Shown here piece by piece: positions 36,377 through 44,077 of a stretch of DNA of 64,000 nucleotides (within the stretch, counting starts at the first letter, position 1; every line of letters starts with the position of its first letter). This DNA comes from Thermococcus alcaliphilus (GTDB lineage: Archaea; Methanobacteriota_B; Thermococci; Thermococcales; Thermococcaceae), in NCBI RefSeq assembly GCF_024054535.1, contig NZ_JAMXLV010000019.1:1-64000 (forward strand), written 5' to 3'. Position numbers and translations under genes: made by a program. Under the pieces are notes generated by a model. The model did not search any database. It saw only the letters and a program-made list of their open reading frames with translations, and was not told where the DNA came from.

Positions 36377-37726
36377 ATGGGGAAGTACTTTGGGACGAGT
36401 GGTATAAGGGAAGTCGTTAATGAGAAATTAACCCCGGATCTCGCTCTGAAGGTCGGAAAGGCATTAGGGACTTTCCTTGGCGAGGGGAGAGTAGTTGTCG
36501 GGATGGACACTAGAACTAGCGGCGAGATGCTTAAAAACGCCCTAATCTCAGGTCTTTTGAGCACTGGAGTGGATGTTATTGACATCGGCCTTTCTCCCAC
36601 TCCATTAACGGGCTTTGCAATAAGGCTCTATGAGGCCGATGCAGGAGTGACTATTACCGCTTCTCACAATCCTCCCCAATACAACGGCATAAAGGTGTGG
36701 CAGCCGAATGGAATGGCCTATACAAGCGAGATGGAGAGTGAGCTGGAGAGAATTCTTGAAGAGGAGAAGTTCCAGCAGGCATCTTGGGATAGAATAGGGA
36801 AGCTGACAAAGGCTGATCCAAAAAGGGAGTACATAAAAAAAGCCCTCGAAATGGTGGAACTTTCAAAAAGCTATAAGGTTGTTGTTGACTGTGGAAACGG
36901 CGCCGGGAGCATAGTTTCGCCCTATCTTCAGAGGGAGCTTGGAAATAAGGTTGTCTCACTCAACTCCCACCCATCTGGATTTTTTGTGAGGGAACTTGAG
37001 CCAAATGCTAAAAGCCTTTCAGCCCTTTCGAGGGCTGTCAAGTCCCTTGGGGCTGATGTCGGCATAGCACATGATGGAGATGCCGACAGGATTGGTGTTG
37101 TTGACGATCAGGGGAACTTTGTAGAGTATGAGGTTATGCTCTCCCTCATAAGCGGCTACATGCTTAGAAAGTTTGGAAAGGGAAAGATTATCACCACAGT
37201 TGATGCCGGTTTTGCCTTGGATGATTACGTTAAACCTTTGGGTGGAGAAGTTGTTAGGGTAAGGGTTGGAGATGTTGCAGTTGCGGAAGGAATAATGAGG
37301 GAAAAAGCAATCTTTGGGGGAGAGCCCTCTGGAACCTGGATAATTCCGCAATGGAACCTTACCCCTGATGGAATATTTGCTGGGGCTTTGGTTCTGGAGA
37401 TGATTGACAAACTCGGCCCAATAAGCGAGCTGGCTAAAGAAGTGCCAAGATATGTAACTTTGAGGGCTAAAATCCCATGTCCCAATGAGAAAAAGGCAAA
37501 GGCAATGGAGCTCATAGCCAAGGAAGCTCTGGAGACCTTTGACTACAAAAGACTGATCGACATCGATGGGGTAAGGATTGAAAACGACGAGTGGTGGATC
37601 CTTTTCAGGCCTAGTGGAACCGAGCCGATAATGCGCATAACCCTTGAGGCACACACAGAGGAAAAGGCAAAGGAGTTGATGAACAAAGCGAAAGAACTTG
37701 TGGAAAGGGCTATAAGGGAGGCTTAG
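36377..37726 (+). CDS. glmM: Phosphoglucosamine/phosphohexose mutase
   Basis: Alpha-D-phosphohexomutase of about 449 residues. FGTSGIREV starts the chain, the phosphoserine loop is [11 protein letters not shown] (Ser near 94), the metal site DGDADR lies near 235, the sugar loop GEPSGTW near 315 and the phosphate-binding [12 protein letters not shown] near 415. Archaeal members act as phosphoglucosamine mutase or mixed phosphogluco/phosphomannomutase, so the symbol is provisional. GGGTGATTCTC precedes ATG 36377. The membrane-protein gene starts 2 nt after its stop. Confidence 0.9.
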   Translation: MGKYFGTSGIREVVNEKLTPDLALKVGKALGTFLGEGRVVVGMDTRTSGEMLKNALISGLLSTGVDVIDIGLSPTPLTGFAIRLYEADAGVTITASHNPPQYNGIKVWQPNGMAYTSEMESELERILEEEKFQQASWDRIGKLTKADPKREYIKKALEMVELSKSYKVVVDCGNGAGSIVSPYLQRELGNKVVSLNSHPSGFFVRELEPNAKSLSALSRAVKSLGADVGIAHDGDADRIGVVDDQGNFVEYEVMLSLISGYMLRKFGKGKIITTVDAGFALDDYVKPLGGEVVRVRVGDVAVAEGIMREKAIFGGEPSGTWIIPQWNLTPDGIFAGALVLEMIDKLGPISELAKEVPRYVTLRAKIPCPNEKKAKAMELIAKEALETFDYKRLIDIDGVRIENDEWWILFRPSGTEPIMRITLEAHTEEKAKELMNKAKELVERAIREA

Positions 37727-37728
37727 AC

Positions 37729-38151
37729 TTGGAAATTCCCATTTACATATTTTATGCTATTTTATCCGCTATATTTGCCGCTTTGGTTGCGATATTTGGA
37801 AAAATTGGTCTTGAGGGGATAGATTCAACTCTGGCCACTACGATTAGGGCGTTTATCATGTTTATGTTTCTGCTTCTGGTCTCAGCCTTTCAAGGAAAGC
37901 TGAAAGGAGGAATAACTTCAAAGCAATTTGCCTTTATAGTATTGTCTGGCGTTGCTGGGGCGCTTTCTTGGCTTTTCTACTTTTTGGCACTAAAAACGGG
38001 GACTGTTAAAGCTGTTGTGGCTATAGACAGGACTAGTGTGGTCTTTGCAATAGCGTTTGCATGGCTTTTGCTTGGAGAAGAGGTAACTTTGAGGGCTTTT
38101 ATTGGGGCTTTATTAATAGTTATCGGCGCTATCTTGGTCTCGCTGAAGTGA
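37729..38151 (+). CDS. EamA/DMT-family membrane protein, half-size
   Basis: 140 residues forming a single EamA repeat of about five membrane helices (LSAIFAALVAIFGKIGLEGIDS, FYFLALKTGTVKAVVAIDRTSVVFAIAFAWLLLGE). Half-size members work as dimers; the substrate is unknown. The TTG at 37729 uses a ribosome site (GGGAGGC) inside the end of glmM, so it is coupled to it. Its 3' end overlaps the convergent flavodoxin gene by 39 nt, a fairly long overlap. Confidence 0.82.
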   Translation: MEIPIYIFYAILSAIFAALVAIFGKIGLEGIDSTLATTIRAFIMFMFLLLVSAFQGKLKGGITSKQFAFIVLSGVAGALSWLFYFLALKTGTVKAVVAIDRTSVVFAIAFAWLLLGEEVTLRAFIGALLIVIGAILVSLK

Positions 38152-38598
38152 GGCTAACCTTTTTGCAAACCTTCTTGCCCTTTCCAAATCCTTTTCATTT
38201 GGATGCCCCTTACTAATTCCTCCAATCTTCTCTAGCCATCCGTTGGTGTCCCAGCCCCTGCAGGAGAACTCTCCAACTATTTCAAATCCTTTCCTCCTTA
38301 AAGCCCTTCTTAGCTTCCTGTGGTTGATAAATGGGATATTTATCCCTGCTGTCGAGAAAATAAATGCTTTCTTCCCTTTCACTTCTGGAAGGTTATCTAT
38401 AAGCTTAAAGAGCGCCCTATGGTGCTTCCAGTAGTAGATGCCGGAGCCAAACCCTATGAGATCATATTTCAGGAGTTCTTCAGGTTTTACTTCCCATGGC
38501 TTGACGAGCTCTGCATTAAGAACTTCTGCTATTGCTTTGACTATCTTTTCCGTGTTTTTGTGGTGGATAGAGACGTAAACAATGATAGCGCTCATCAT
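38113..38598 (-). CDS. Flavodoxin-like protein
   Basis: 161 residues with the flavodoxin fold: the phosphate loop YVSIHHKNTEKIVKAI near residue 8 and the FMN-side loop FGSGIYYWKHH near 51, followed by FIFSTAGI. It would carry electrons or accept hydride in the cytoplasm. Start at 38598 (or the adjacent ATG 38595) with GGAGGGATT. It overlaps the upstream DUF523-like gene by 4 nt, so the two are probably co-expressed. Confidence 0.85.
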   Translation of the reverse strand: MMSAIIVYVSIHHKNTEKIVKAIAEVLNAELVKPWEVKPEELLKYDLIGFGSGIYYWKHHRALFKLIDNLPEVKGKKAFIFSTAGINIPFINHRKLRRALRRKGFEIVGEFSCRGWDTNGWLEKIGGISKGHPNEKDLERARRFAKRLASLQRDQDSADNY

Positions 38599-39173
38599 AA
38601 TCCCTCCACAGCTTCCTTCAGCTTTTCAATGCTTTCCTCAATGCTGTCTTTATCAAATTCTAGATAAACGGCATCCGGGAATCTTCTCTTTAGGACTTCA
38701 AATAGCACACCTTCTCCTTGAACTACCTCAAAGCCTTGTTCTTTCATCAGCTCTTTTGATCTCTTTATTCTCTCTTCCTTTGGCAGATAAAAGAACTCTT
38801 GGATAGCTTTGTAAGGAAATGTCTCTGGGTTGCTGGAGGTTGTGTGAAATACTCCACACGTTGGCGAGCCCTTAACTCCAAGAAAGACTATTTTTTCGGG
38901 CTTTTCTTCCGTTAAAACTCTCCCAATGAAGTCCGCAATGTTTTCGGCTTTTTCTCTCATTCCAAGCTTTTCAAAAACTTCTTTGCTCATCGGAGGCCTT
39001 GGCCAGCCTATGAGCTCATATTCTGGGCAGGGATAGGTTAAAATTTTCATCTTCCCTTTGTGCTCTGCAAGAAAGCTTAGGAGCTTTTCACTTGTCTTGT
39101 ACTCTTTTTCCTTTGCTCCTCGATAAACGTAGAAGGGGCTGAGGAGGCATGGTGCCATAATGAGGAGCTTCAT
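38595..39173 (-). CDS. DUF523/TudS-like cysteine protein
   Basis: 192 residues. The N terminus MAPCLLSPFYVYRG and the motif GVKGSPTCGV near residue 100 recall DUF523 proteins, where cysteines bind an iron-sulfur cluster used in desulfuration (TudS). The middle cysteine of the usual CLLGxxCRYxG motif is Phe/Tyr here, so cluster binding may differ; another cysteine, in TYPCPEYELIGWPRPP, may compensate. It lies upstream of and overlaps a flavodoxin, a possible electron donor. The assignment is moderate and the function inferred. Confidence 0.6.
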   Translation of the reverse strand: MKLLIMAPCLLSPFYVYRGAKEKEYKTSEKLLSFLAEHKGKMKILTYPCPEYELIGWPRPPMSKEVFEKLGMREKAENIADFIGRVLTEEKPEKIVFLGVKGSPTCGVFHTTSSNPETFPYKAIQEFFYLPKEERIKRSKELMKEQGFEVVQGEGVLFEVLKRRFPDAVYLEFDKDSIEESIEKLKEAVEGL

Positions 39174-39340
39174 ACTATCACCTAAGGGCTATTGAGAGTT
39201 CACCTTTATATCTCTGTTGGAAAAGATGCCTTTCATTGGAGCTTTTCGATGGACGAAGTGTTTTTCTTTCCTCGGTTTTCAGCTTTCCCCGCTGATCTTT
39301 GCTATGATTCTTTTTATTTTAAGATCTCAAAGTCCAGCAA

Positions 39341-40164
39341 TTACATGCGCTTGTTCTTTAGGGCCTCCTCTATGGCTTCTATCCTTCTTTCTATTCTTTC
39401 CAGCCTCCGGAGGATCTCCTCAAGCATGGCCCTCATTTCGCTCAGGCCCTCCAGCTCCGGCGGTGCGCTCCCCACAGGCTGGAGCCCCTTCTTGCCGATG
39501 TATTTGTGCATCACGTTTCTTAGCTCGTTCAGGTACTGCATCGTTTTTTCGGGATCTTTCGCAAACTCCTCTATGAACTTCTTTAGGTCGTTGTAATTTT
39601 TTCCAAGATTTAGCCATGCCTTTGCCCTCTCCTCATCGTCTGGTACCCACGCATCCACGAGTTTTGCCGTGACCTTTGCTATTTCCTCCAGCTTTTGCAG
39701 GTCCTCGTCTGTTACCTTTCTTCCAAAATATTTTTTGGTATACTTGCTTTCTTTAAGTGCCGTTTTAATAGAATCCCAGTTGACTCCAAGCGGATCTTCG
39801 CTGTTGTGTTTCCACTGTAGCAGACGTTTATCCACACCTTCCAGTAGTAATATGGTTAGTACTTTGTGCGGATCAGCGTCCAGCACGCTTGCTGCTGCCT
39901 CTGCAAAGATCTTAAACCAGAGCGTCAGCTTTGTGGCAGATGCGATGTCGTGCTTTACAACAGGTGTCCCAACAATTGATGCTGCCCCAAATCCGCGTTT
40001 TTTTCAATTTCCTTGTATTTTTCGAGCGCTTTTCTCCCCTCTGGGTGGGTATATTCGAGGAGTTGCCCCCACATTTTGGCGGCCCCTTCGCTGATCGTAA
40101 AGAAGTTCCTGAGGAATGCCACCATTTTTGGGTCGTCCCTGTATTTGGTCGGCTTTATGAGCAT
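39341..40164 (-). pseudogene. Hypothetical island protein, frame broken in a run of seven A
   Basis: Two adjacent minus-strand frames belong together. The first starts at ATG 40164 after GAGGGGGGT (MLIKPTKYRDDPKMVAFLRNFF ...) and meets a stop near 39955. The second encodes about 181 residues to the stop at 39341 (LDADPHKVLTILLLEGVDKRLL ... RRLERIERRIEAIEEALKNKRM). At about 39998-40004 there are seven A on the minus strand; eight would join the frames through KKRGFGAASIVGTPVVKHDIA, giving about 275 residues with a C-terminal coiled coil. I do not recognise the family. The break may be real decay, a read error or slippage. Confidence 0.6.
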
Positions 40165-40287
40165 TTTTACCCCCCTCACGGAACTGCGTTTATCGATATT
40201 TCAGGTATTTCTCCCGTTACTAACTCCAGCTTAGTTCATCTACTCCCCATTCCTAAAAACGTTTTCGAACGACCCGGAGAGCTCACC

Positions 40288-41667
40288 TCACTGGGCCGCT
40301 TCCTCGATGTCATCCAAGTCCCACACTAAGAACCCCTCCTCTCTAAGTCCCTCCTTCTCCTCGACACTTTTAGCGACAAGTCCATAGCTCTTCCCCCATC
40401 CATCGAGACCCACAAGTTCTGCCTTCCTCTCCAAGTCCCTCAAAATCCCCCTCGCTTCCCTCTCTTTGAGGTTTTTCCACTTGACCTCGACGAAGAGCGC
40501 CTTCTTCTCACGCTCGTTGAGGGCAACGAGGTCAATCTCCTCTTCCTTGTGCCACCACCTTCCAATCCTGGTGAACTTAAACGGAAGCTCACCACTCCTG
40601 TTCAACCTCAGGAGGAACTCCCTGGCCACACCTTCAAACACTCCCCCTGTGTAGTGGTCTATGTCGGCCATGACGGCATCAACGAGAAGCTCCCCGCTGC
40701 CGCTCTCGATCATGTCGGCGTTGGGGTAAACGTAGCGGAACCAGAAGGCAAAGTAGTTGTCCGCTATGTAGTATCTCCCCTTCCTGCTCTTTCTACTCGC
40801 CGTTACGGGCAGTTCCCTCCTCACGAGGTCGAGGTCTATGAGCACGCTGAGATACTTTCCGACGGTGGCCCTCTCAAGGCCAGTATCGTTCACTATCTCC
40901 CCGAGCGTTGTCTTTCCCCTAGCTATCGCCTCCATTATGGCAAAGTAGTTCCTCGGCTCGTCAAGCTCCTCACGGAGGACGAAGAGCGCATCGCCATAGA
41001 GGAATGAATCAACGCGGAAGTACCCCTTAAGGTTCTCCTCAATGCTTTTTTCATCGCTGAACTCAAGGAGGTAGGCCGGCGTGCCTCCTAAAATCCCATA
41101 GACCCTTACAAAGTCCTCAAGCGAGTATTTTGGAAGGAACTCTCTTGCATTGAAGAAGTCGAGGGGCTTAAGCTTGAGCTGAGCGGTTCTTCTGCCGTAG
41201 AGCGGGCTCTTGTAGCCCAAGAGCCTCTCCATCATCGAGACGCTTGAGCCGGAGATTATTAGAAATACCTTCCCCTTCGAGAGTCTCATCTCCCAGTACT
41301 CCTGGAGGATTGAGGGCAGGGCTTTGTTTCCCTTCACGAGGTAGGGGAACTCGTCTATGGCTATGATGAGGGGCTTTTCGGCCTTAGTTGAGAGGTACTC
41401 GAAGAACGCGTCCCAGCTCCGCAGGGGGTTCTTTTTGAGGAATGAATCGTTGAAGTATTCAGCGAGGCGGAGGGAGAAGCGCTCGAGGTTCTCAGCTTCG
41501 CTCGTCTCCCTCGCAAGCAGGTAAACTCCGCCGTGTCGCCTTAGGAATTCAAGGATGAGGGCGGTCTTTCCCACCCTCCTCCTGCCGTAGATCACGACGA
41601 ACTGCGCCTTCCCGCTCTTCAGTCTCTCCTCAAGGAGGGTCAGCTCATCCTTCCTGTCTATGAACAT
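40288..41667 (-). CDS. Archaeal AAA ATPase with DUF234 C-terminal domain
   Basis: About 459 residues. An ATP_bind (MNS/STAND-like) domain starts at MFIDRKDELTLLEERL with Walker A YGRRRVGKTALI (about 30-41), Walker B IIAIDEFPYL near 110 and a GSS sensor. A winged-helix part (TTLGEIVNDTGLERATVGKYLSVL, about 260-285) and a DUF234 domain with a restriction-enzyme-like core (EEEIDLVALNEREKKALFVEVKW) follow. The D...EVK pattern suggests a possible nuclease. Composition is clearly GC-richer than the flanks, a sign of transfer. ATG 41667 fits homologues; a GTG at 41679 is possible. Confidence 0.85.
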   Translation of the reverse strand: MFIDRKDELTLLEERLKSGKAQFVVIYGRRRVGKTALILEFLRRHGGVYLLARETSEAENLERFSLRLAEYFNDSFLKKNPLRSWDAFFEYLSTKAEKPLIIAIDEFPYLVKGNKALPSILQEYWEMRLSKGKVFLIISGSSVSMMERLLGYKSPLYGRRTAQLKLKPLDFFNAREFLPKYSLEDFVRVYGILGGTPAYLLEFSDEKSIEENLKGYFRVDSFLYGDALFVLREELDEPRNYFAIMEAIARGKTTLGEIVNDTGLERATVGKYLSVLIDLDLVRRELPVTASRKSRKGRYYIADNYFAFWFRYVYPNADMIESGSGELLVDAVMADIDHYTGGVFEGVAREFLLRLNRSGELPFKFTRIGRWWHKEEEIDLVALNEREKKALFVEVKWKNLKEREARGILRDLERKAELVGLDGWGKSYGLVAKSVEEKEGLREEGFLVWDLDDIEEAAQ

Positions 41668-41669
41668 TT

Positions 41670-41702
41670 GTTTACTCACCAGTAATTTACTTGTGAGTAA
41701 AC
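41670..41702 (-). promoter_or_regulatory. Inverted repeat over the DUF234 ATPase promoter
   Basis: A perfect 10-bp inverted repeat, GTTTACTCAC at 41670-41679 and GTGAGTAAAC at 41693-41702, with a 13-bp spacer. On the minus strand the outer arm touches the TATA box (CTTAAATAGT, about 41701-41710) and the inner arm touches the expected transcription start and leader. A bound dimer would block initiation. Confidence 0.55.
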
Positions 41703-41830
41703 TATTTAAGGGTTTCGATGTTTAGTGGGACTCCCTATGCAAAATATTTGATAATTCCAAGTTATCATAAATTGTGGTTTGGGTGCTGGCTTTCCTCTGT
41801 TGGGTCAAGGATCAAAAAGTCGGAAACGAA

Positions 41831-42728
41831 TCAGCTCGTCCCCAAGAACTTTTCGAGCTTTTCTTCCTCTTCTCTGATTATGAGCTCTGTAGCAACTGCG
41901 TAGAGGCCGGCCCTAAGGAAGACCTCCTCGCTGAGCTCACCCTCAGCTATCTTTTTAACCTTTTCCTTAAGCTCTTTTACTGCTTTACTCCTTGCCTCGG
42001 CGGAATCAACGAGCTTCACTGCTTTTATGAGGGAGAGGACTTCGAGCTTAGCATCTTCTGGGATTTGAGCCGTGGTAAGTTCTTTCTCCTCCTTCAAGTG
42101 GTTGAACTTTTTCTCGACCTTTTCCCGCTGATCTCCGCCAGGAACTGACGGAACTCCTCAAGTTCCGGCCCGATGTCGATGCCGTTCTTTTTTAGTATGT
42201 ACACTGGGTCTTCGGTCTCTTCTGCTAATGCTTGATAGAGTGCATCTAACCGCTCTTCTGAAGCATCGTCGACCATCTTTTCAGCGATCTTTGCAGCCTT
42301 CTTGAATGCTTCAACCAATTTCTCCGCATCTTCTTCTTTAACGGGAATTCCTCTATTGTTTGCTGCCCTAACAATTTCTTCTGCCAACATCTGTGGGTTT
42401 TCTTTTAGTTTGTCGAATTCATAACCTTCCTCGATTAGCGCGTCAAGGGCATCGCCGACTGCGTGGCCCACGTGCTTCGAGGTACTGCGAGCAATGTGGG
42501 ACAGTGTCAGCGCAAGGAACGGGTGCGTGATCATTATCTTAATGCCGTTCGGGTGTTCAGCATCAATCATTTTGTGGTGTACATCATGGTCGAATAAGCT
42601 TCTTACACGTATCCTTTTTTTCCTTTCCTTACTGGGGAGTTTAATCACGTCGAGGATTTTGTACATTTTTTTATGTCCTTTTCCGAATCTCCTTCTGCTG
42701 CTAGTTCGGGCAGATTTTTGACACCCAT
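41831..42728 (-). pseudogene. Hypothetical island protein, two apparent frameshifts
   Basis: Three minus-strand frames seem to be one gene. ATG 42728 opens MGVKNLPELAAEGDSEKDIKK, which would continue into MYKILDVIKLPSKERKKRIRVR (the frame from 42666) if the run of seven A near 42666-42672 had eight. That frame stops at 42094, but adding one base in GGGAAAAGG near 42120 carries it into VEKKFNHLKEEKELTTAQ and on to 41831. Read singly, the second and third pieces overlap by 4 nt and the third would need a TTG start with no ribosome site. The joined product is about 300 residues, helical and charged; no family recognised. Confidence 0.5.
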
Positions 42729-42733
42729 TAAAG

Positions 42734-42868
42734 TTAAATAACCGCTTTTTTTACTTGATCAACAGTTAGTCCGTATTTCCTTGCGAGTTCTCTGTATACT
42801 TCCTCCGGGGACTTTTCCTTCTTTTTGCTTCCGAATATGAACATCCCGGCCAGCGGCAGGAGCGACAA
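42734..42868 (-). CDS. Small membrane-anchored ORF, about 44-47 aa
   Basis: A short frame ending at the stop complementary to 42734-42736. It has a hydrophobic start (LSLLPLAGMFIFG) then a charged helical part (KKKEKSPEEVYRELARKYG, LTVDQVKKAVI) that looks like a half helix-turn-helix. GAGGGTGGTT lies just ahead of TTG 42868; GTG 42877 is an alternative start. It directly precedes the frameshifted gene. No family is known to me. Confidence 0.4.
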   Translation of the reverse strand: MSLLPLAGMFIFGSKKKEKSPEEVYRELARKYGLTVDQVKKAVI

Positions 42869-42915
42869 GGGAACCACCCTCTAAACTTGGGCTTTGGAAG
42901 AGATAAGCCTTTTCC

Positions 42916-43171
42916 TCACCTGTAAGCTCTCTCGCGCCTCTCGACCTTGAAGATGATCACCCTCATATTCTCATCATCAACCTCGTAGAGTATCCTGAAC
43001 CTGCCGACCCTGATCCTGTAAGTGCGCTCTTCCCCTTTAATCTTCTTGTAAGGGTATGAAAAGGGGTTCTGGGAGAGCGCCAGAACTATCTCCTTTAGCT
43101 TTCGCCTGTGGGAGGGCTCAAGGTTCTTGACCTGCTTCGCAGCTTTGCGAGTAAAAAACGACTTCGTACAT
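42916..43171 (-). pseudogene. relE: RelE-type toxin, frameshifted in a T-run
   Basis: The frame opens at ATG 43171 with MYEVVF and leaves frame in a run of six T (complement of 43153-43158). With five T it reads MYEVVFTRKAAKQVKNLEPS and continues, in the frame that is intact to the stop at 42916, through HRRKLKEIVLAL, PYKKIKGEERTYRIRVGRFRILYEVD and VIIFKVERRERAYR, a full 84-residue RelE. RelE toxins cut mRNA on the ribosome. As written, the toxin is inactive. The start follows the antitoxin stop by 2 nt, as expected for relBE. GC-rich like the neighbouring ATPase gene. Confidence 0.75.
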
Positions 43172-43173
43172 GC

Positions 43174-43356
43174 TCATTCCTCGAAGAGCTCTTCAAAGCG
43201 GACGAACTCGCCCCTCTTGACCTCCTCGCGCATCTTCCTGAGCTCTTCCCTCTCCTTCTTGCTCAGGGACTCGTAACCAAGGAAGTTGTCTATCTTCGCG
43301 TTGAGCTGGATTAAAAGGTGCTCAATCCTCTCAAGCCTCTCAATCACTTTACTCAT
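43174..43356 (-). CDS. relB: RelB-like antitoxin, 60 aa
   Basis: Small, almost wholly helical, charged protein: SKVIERLERIEHLLIQLNAK, then a second helix KKEREELRKMREEVKRGEF and an acidic end RFEELFEE, the pattern of archaeal RelB antitoxins that wrap RelE. ATG 43356 follows GGTGGT, and a minus-strand TATA box (TTTATTTAA) lies about 30-40 nt upstream. The toxin gene follows after 2 nt. Assignment rests on size, helices and position next to RelE. Confidence 0.7.
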   Translation of the reverse strand: MSKVIERLERIEHLLIQLNAKIDNFLGYESLSKKEREELRKMREEVKRGEFVRFEELFEE

Positions 43357-43386
43357 ACTACCACCTAGTTAAAAATTCCCCTCCTG

Positions 43387-43497
43387 TTAAATAAACTTTT
43401 GCCCTATACCTCTATCTCCAAGAGAGTCGAAATCCCTCAAGTTCCAAACCAAAACGACTCTTCCTTTGTTGCCACTCTCTTCAGCAAACTCATGCAC
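43387..43497 (-). pseudogene. Possible remnant of a PIN-domain protein C-terminus
   Basis: A frame without its own start reads HEFAEESGNKGRVVLVWNLRDFDSLGD and stops at 43387. The VVLVWNLRDF strand-loop resembles the last conserved part of PIN nucleases. It overlaps the end of the UPF0200 kinase gene and lacks the catalytic N-terminal part. It could be a truncated toxin gene at the edge of the island. Confidence 0.3.
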
Positions 43498-44065
43498 GAG
43501 TGAGCTTCCTTATTATGTCCTCGACCTTTGCCTTCAGCTCTTCCAAAGTTCCTTCATTTACAATCAAAAAGTCAGCCAAATCTTTAAGATTGCTCGTATG
43601 ATAAAGCTCCTCCTCAGCTTCATCAGCCTTTAAGAAATCTTCAAAGCTTTTTATCACCTTATCTTTACCTGCGTTTCTCTTCTTTAAGCGTTCATACCTT
43701 ATCTCCGGCCTCGCTTCAACATAGATTATAAACCCGCCTCGCTTTTTTATCGCCTCTATCTCACCTCTCGAGCGAACTCCGTCGATGATAACGTTTTCGC
43801 AGTTTCTTTTCTTGTCCAATGCGAGTCTTATCAGGATATCTTCCCCGTAGGTTTCCTTTAGGTATCTGCCGTATTCAATGAGTTTATCTCTTGTTGGTTC
43901 GCTCTTTTCTGGAACTTCAGGAAGCCATGAATATTCGCTTAGGTTGTGAGTTAAAAGATCAATTAACGGATCACTGCATGAAACCCTGCAAAAACCTCTC
44001 TCCTCGAAAAACTTTGCAATTGTTGTTTTTCCAGCTGCGATTTTACCAACAACTCCTATTATCAT
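43490..44065 (-). CDS. UPF0200-type nucleotide kinase
   Basis: 191 residues, P-loop kinase. Walker A GVVGKIAAGKTTIAK (about 4-18) and the motif VIIDGVRSRGEIE near 92, with a lid-like RPEIRYERLKKRN, match archaeal UPF0200 proteins related to adenylate and dephospho-CoA kinases. The substrate is not proven. It lies 12 nt after the next upstream gene (44078-44878) in a three-gene minus-strand unit. Confidence 0.82.
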   Translation of the reverse strand: MIIGVVGKIAAGKTTIAKFFEERGFCRVSCSDPLIDLLTHNLSEYSWLPEVPEKSEPTRDKLIEYGRYLKETYGEDILIRLALDKKRNCENVIIDGVRSRGEIEAIKKRGGFIIYVEARPEIRYERLKKRNAGKDKVIKSFEDFLKADEAEEELYHTSNLKDLADFLIVNEGTLEELKAKVEDIIRKLTRA

Positions 44066-44077
44066 CTAACCACCAGG

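Noticed and set aside
37019-37654. Minus-strand frame of 211 codons inside glmM
   Set aside because: Cysteine- and histidine-rich translation without motifs, opposite the DGDADR and GEPSGTW sites of the mutase.
40549-41007. Plus-strand frame of 152 codons inside the DUF234 ATPase
   Set aside because: Favoured by the high GC content of this stretch; the ATPase frame has clear motifs.
42734-42753. T-run near the small ORF as a terminator
   Set aside because: It lies inside the coding end of the small ORF and is oriented for the wrong strand.
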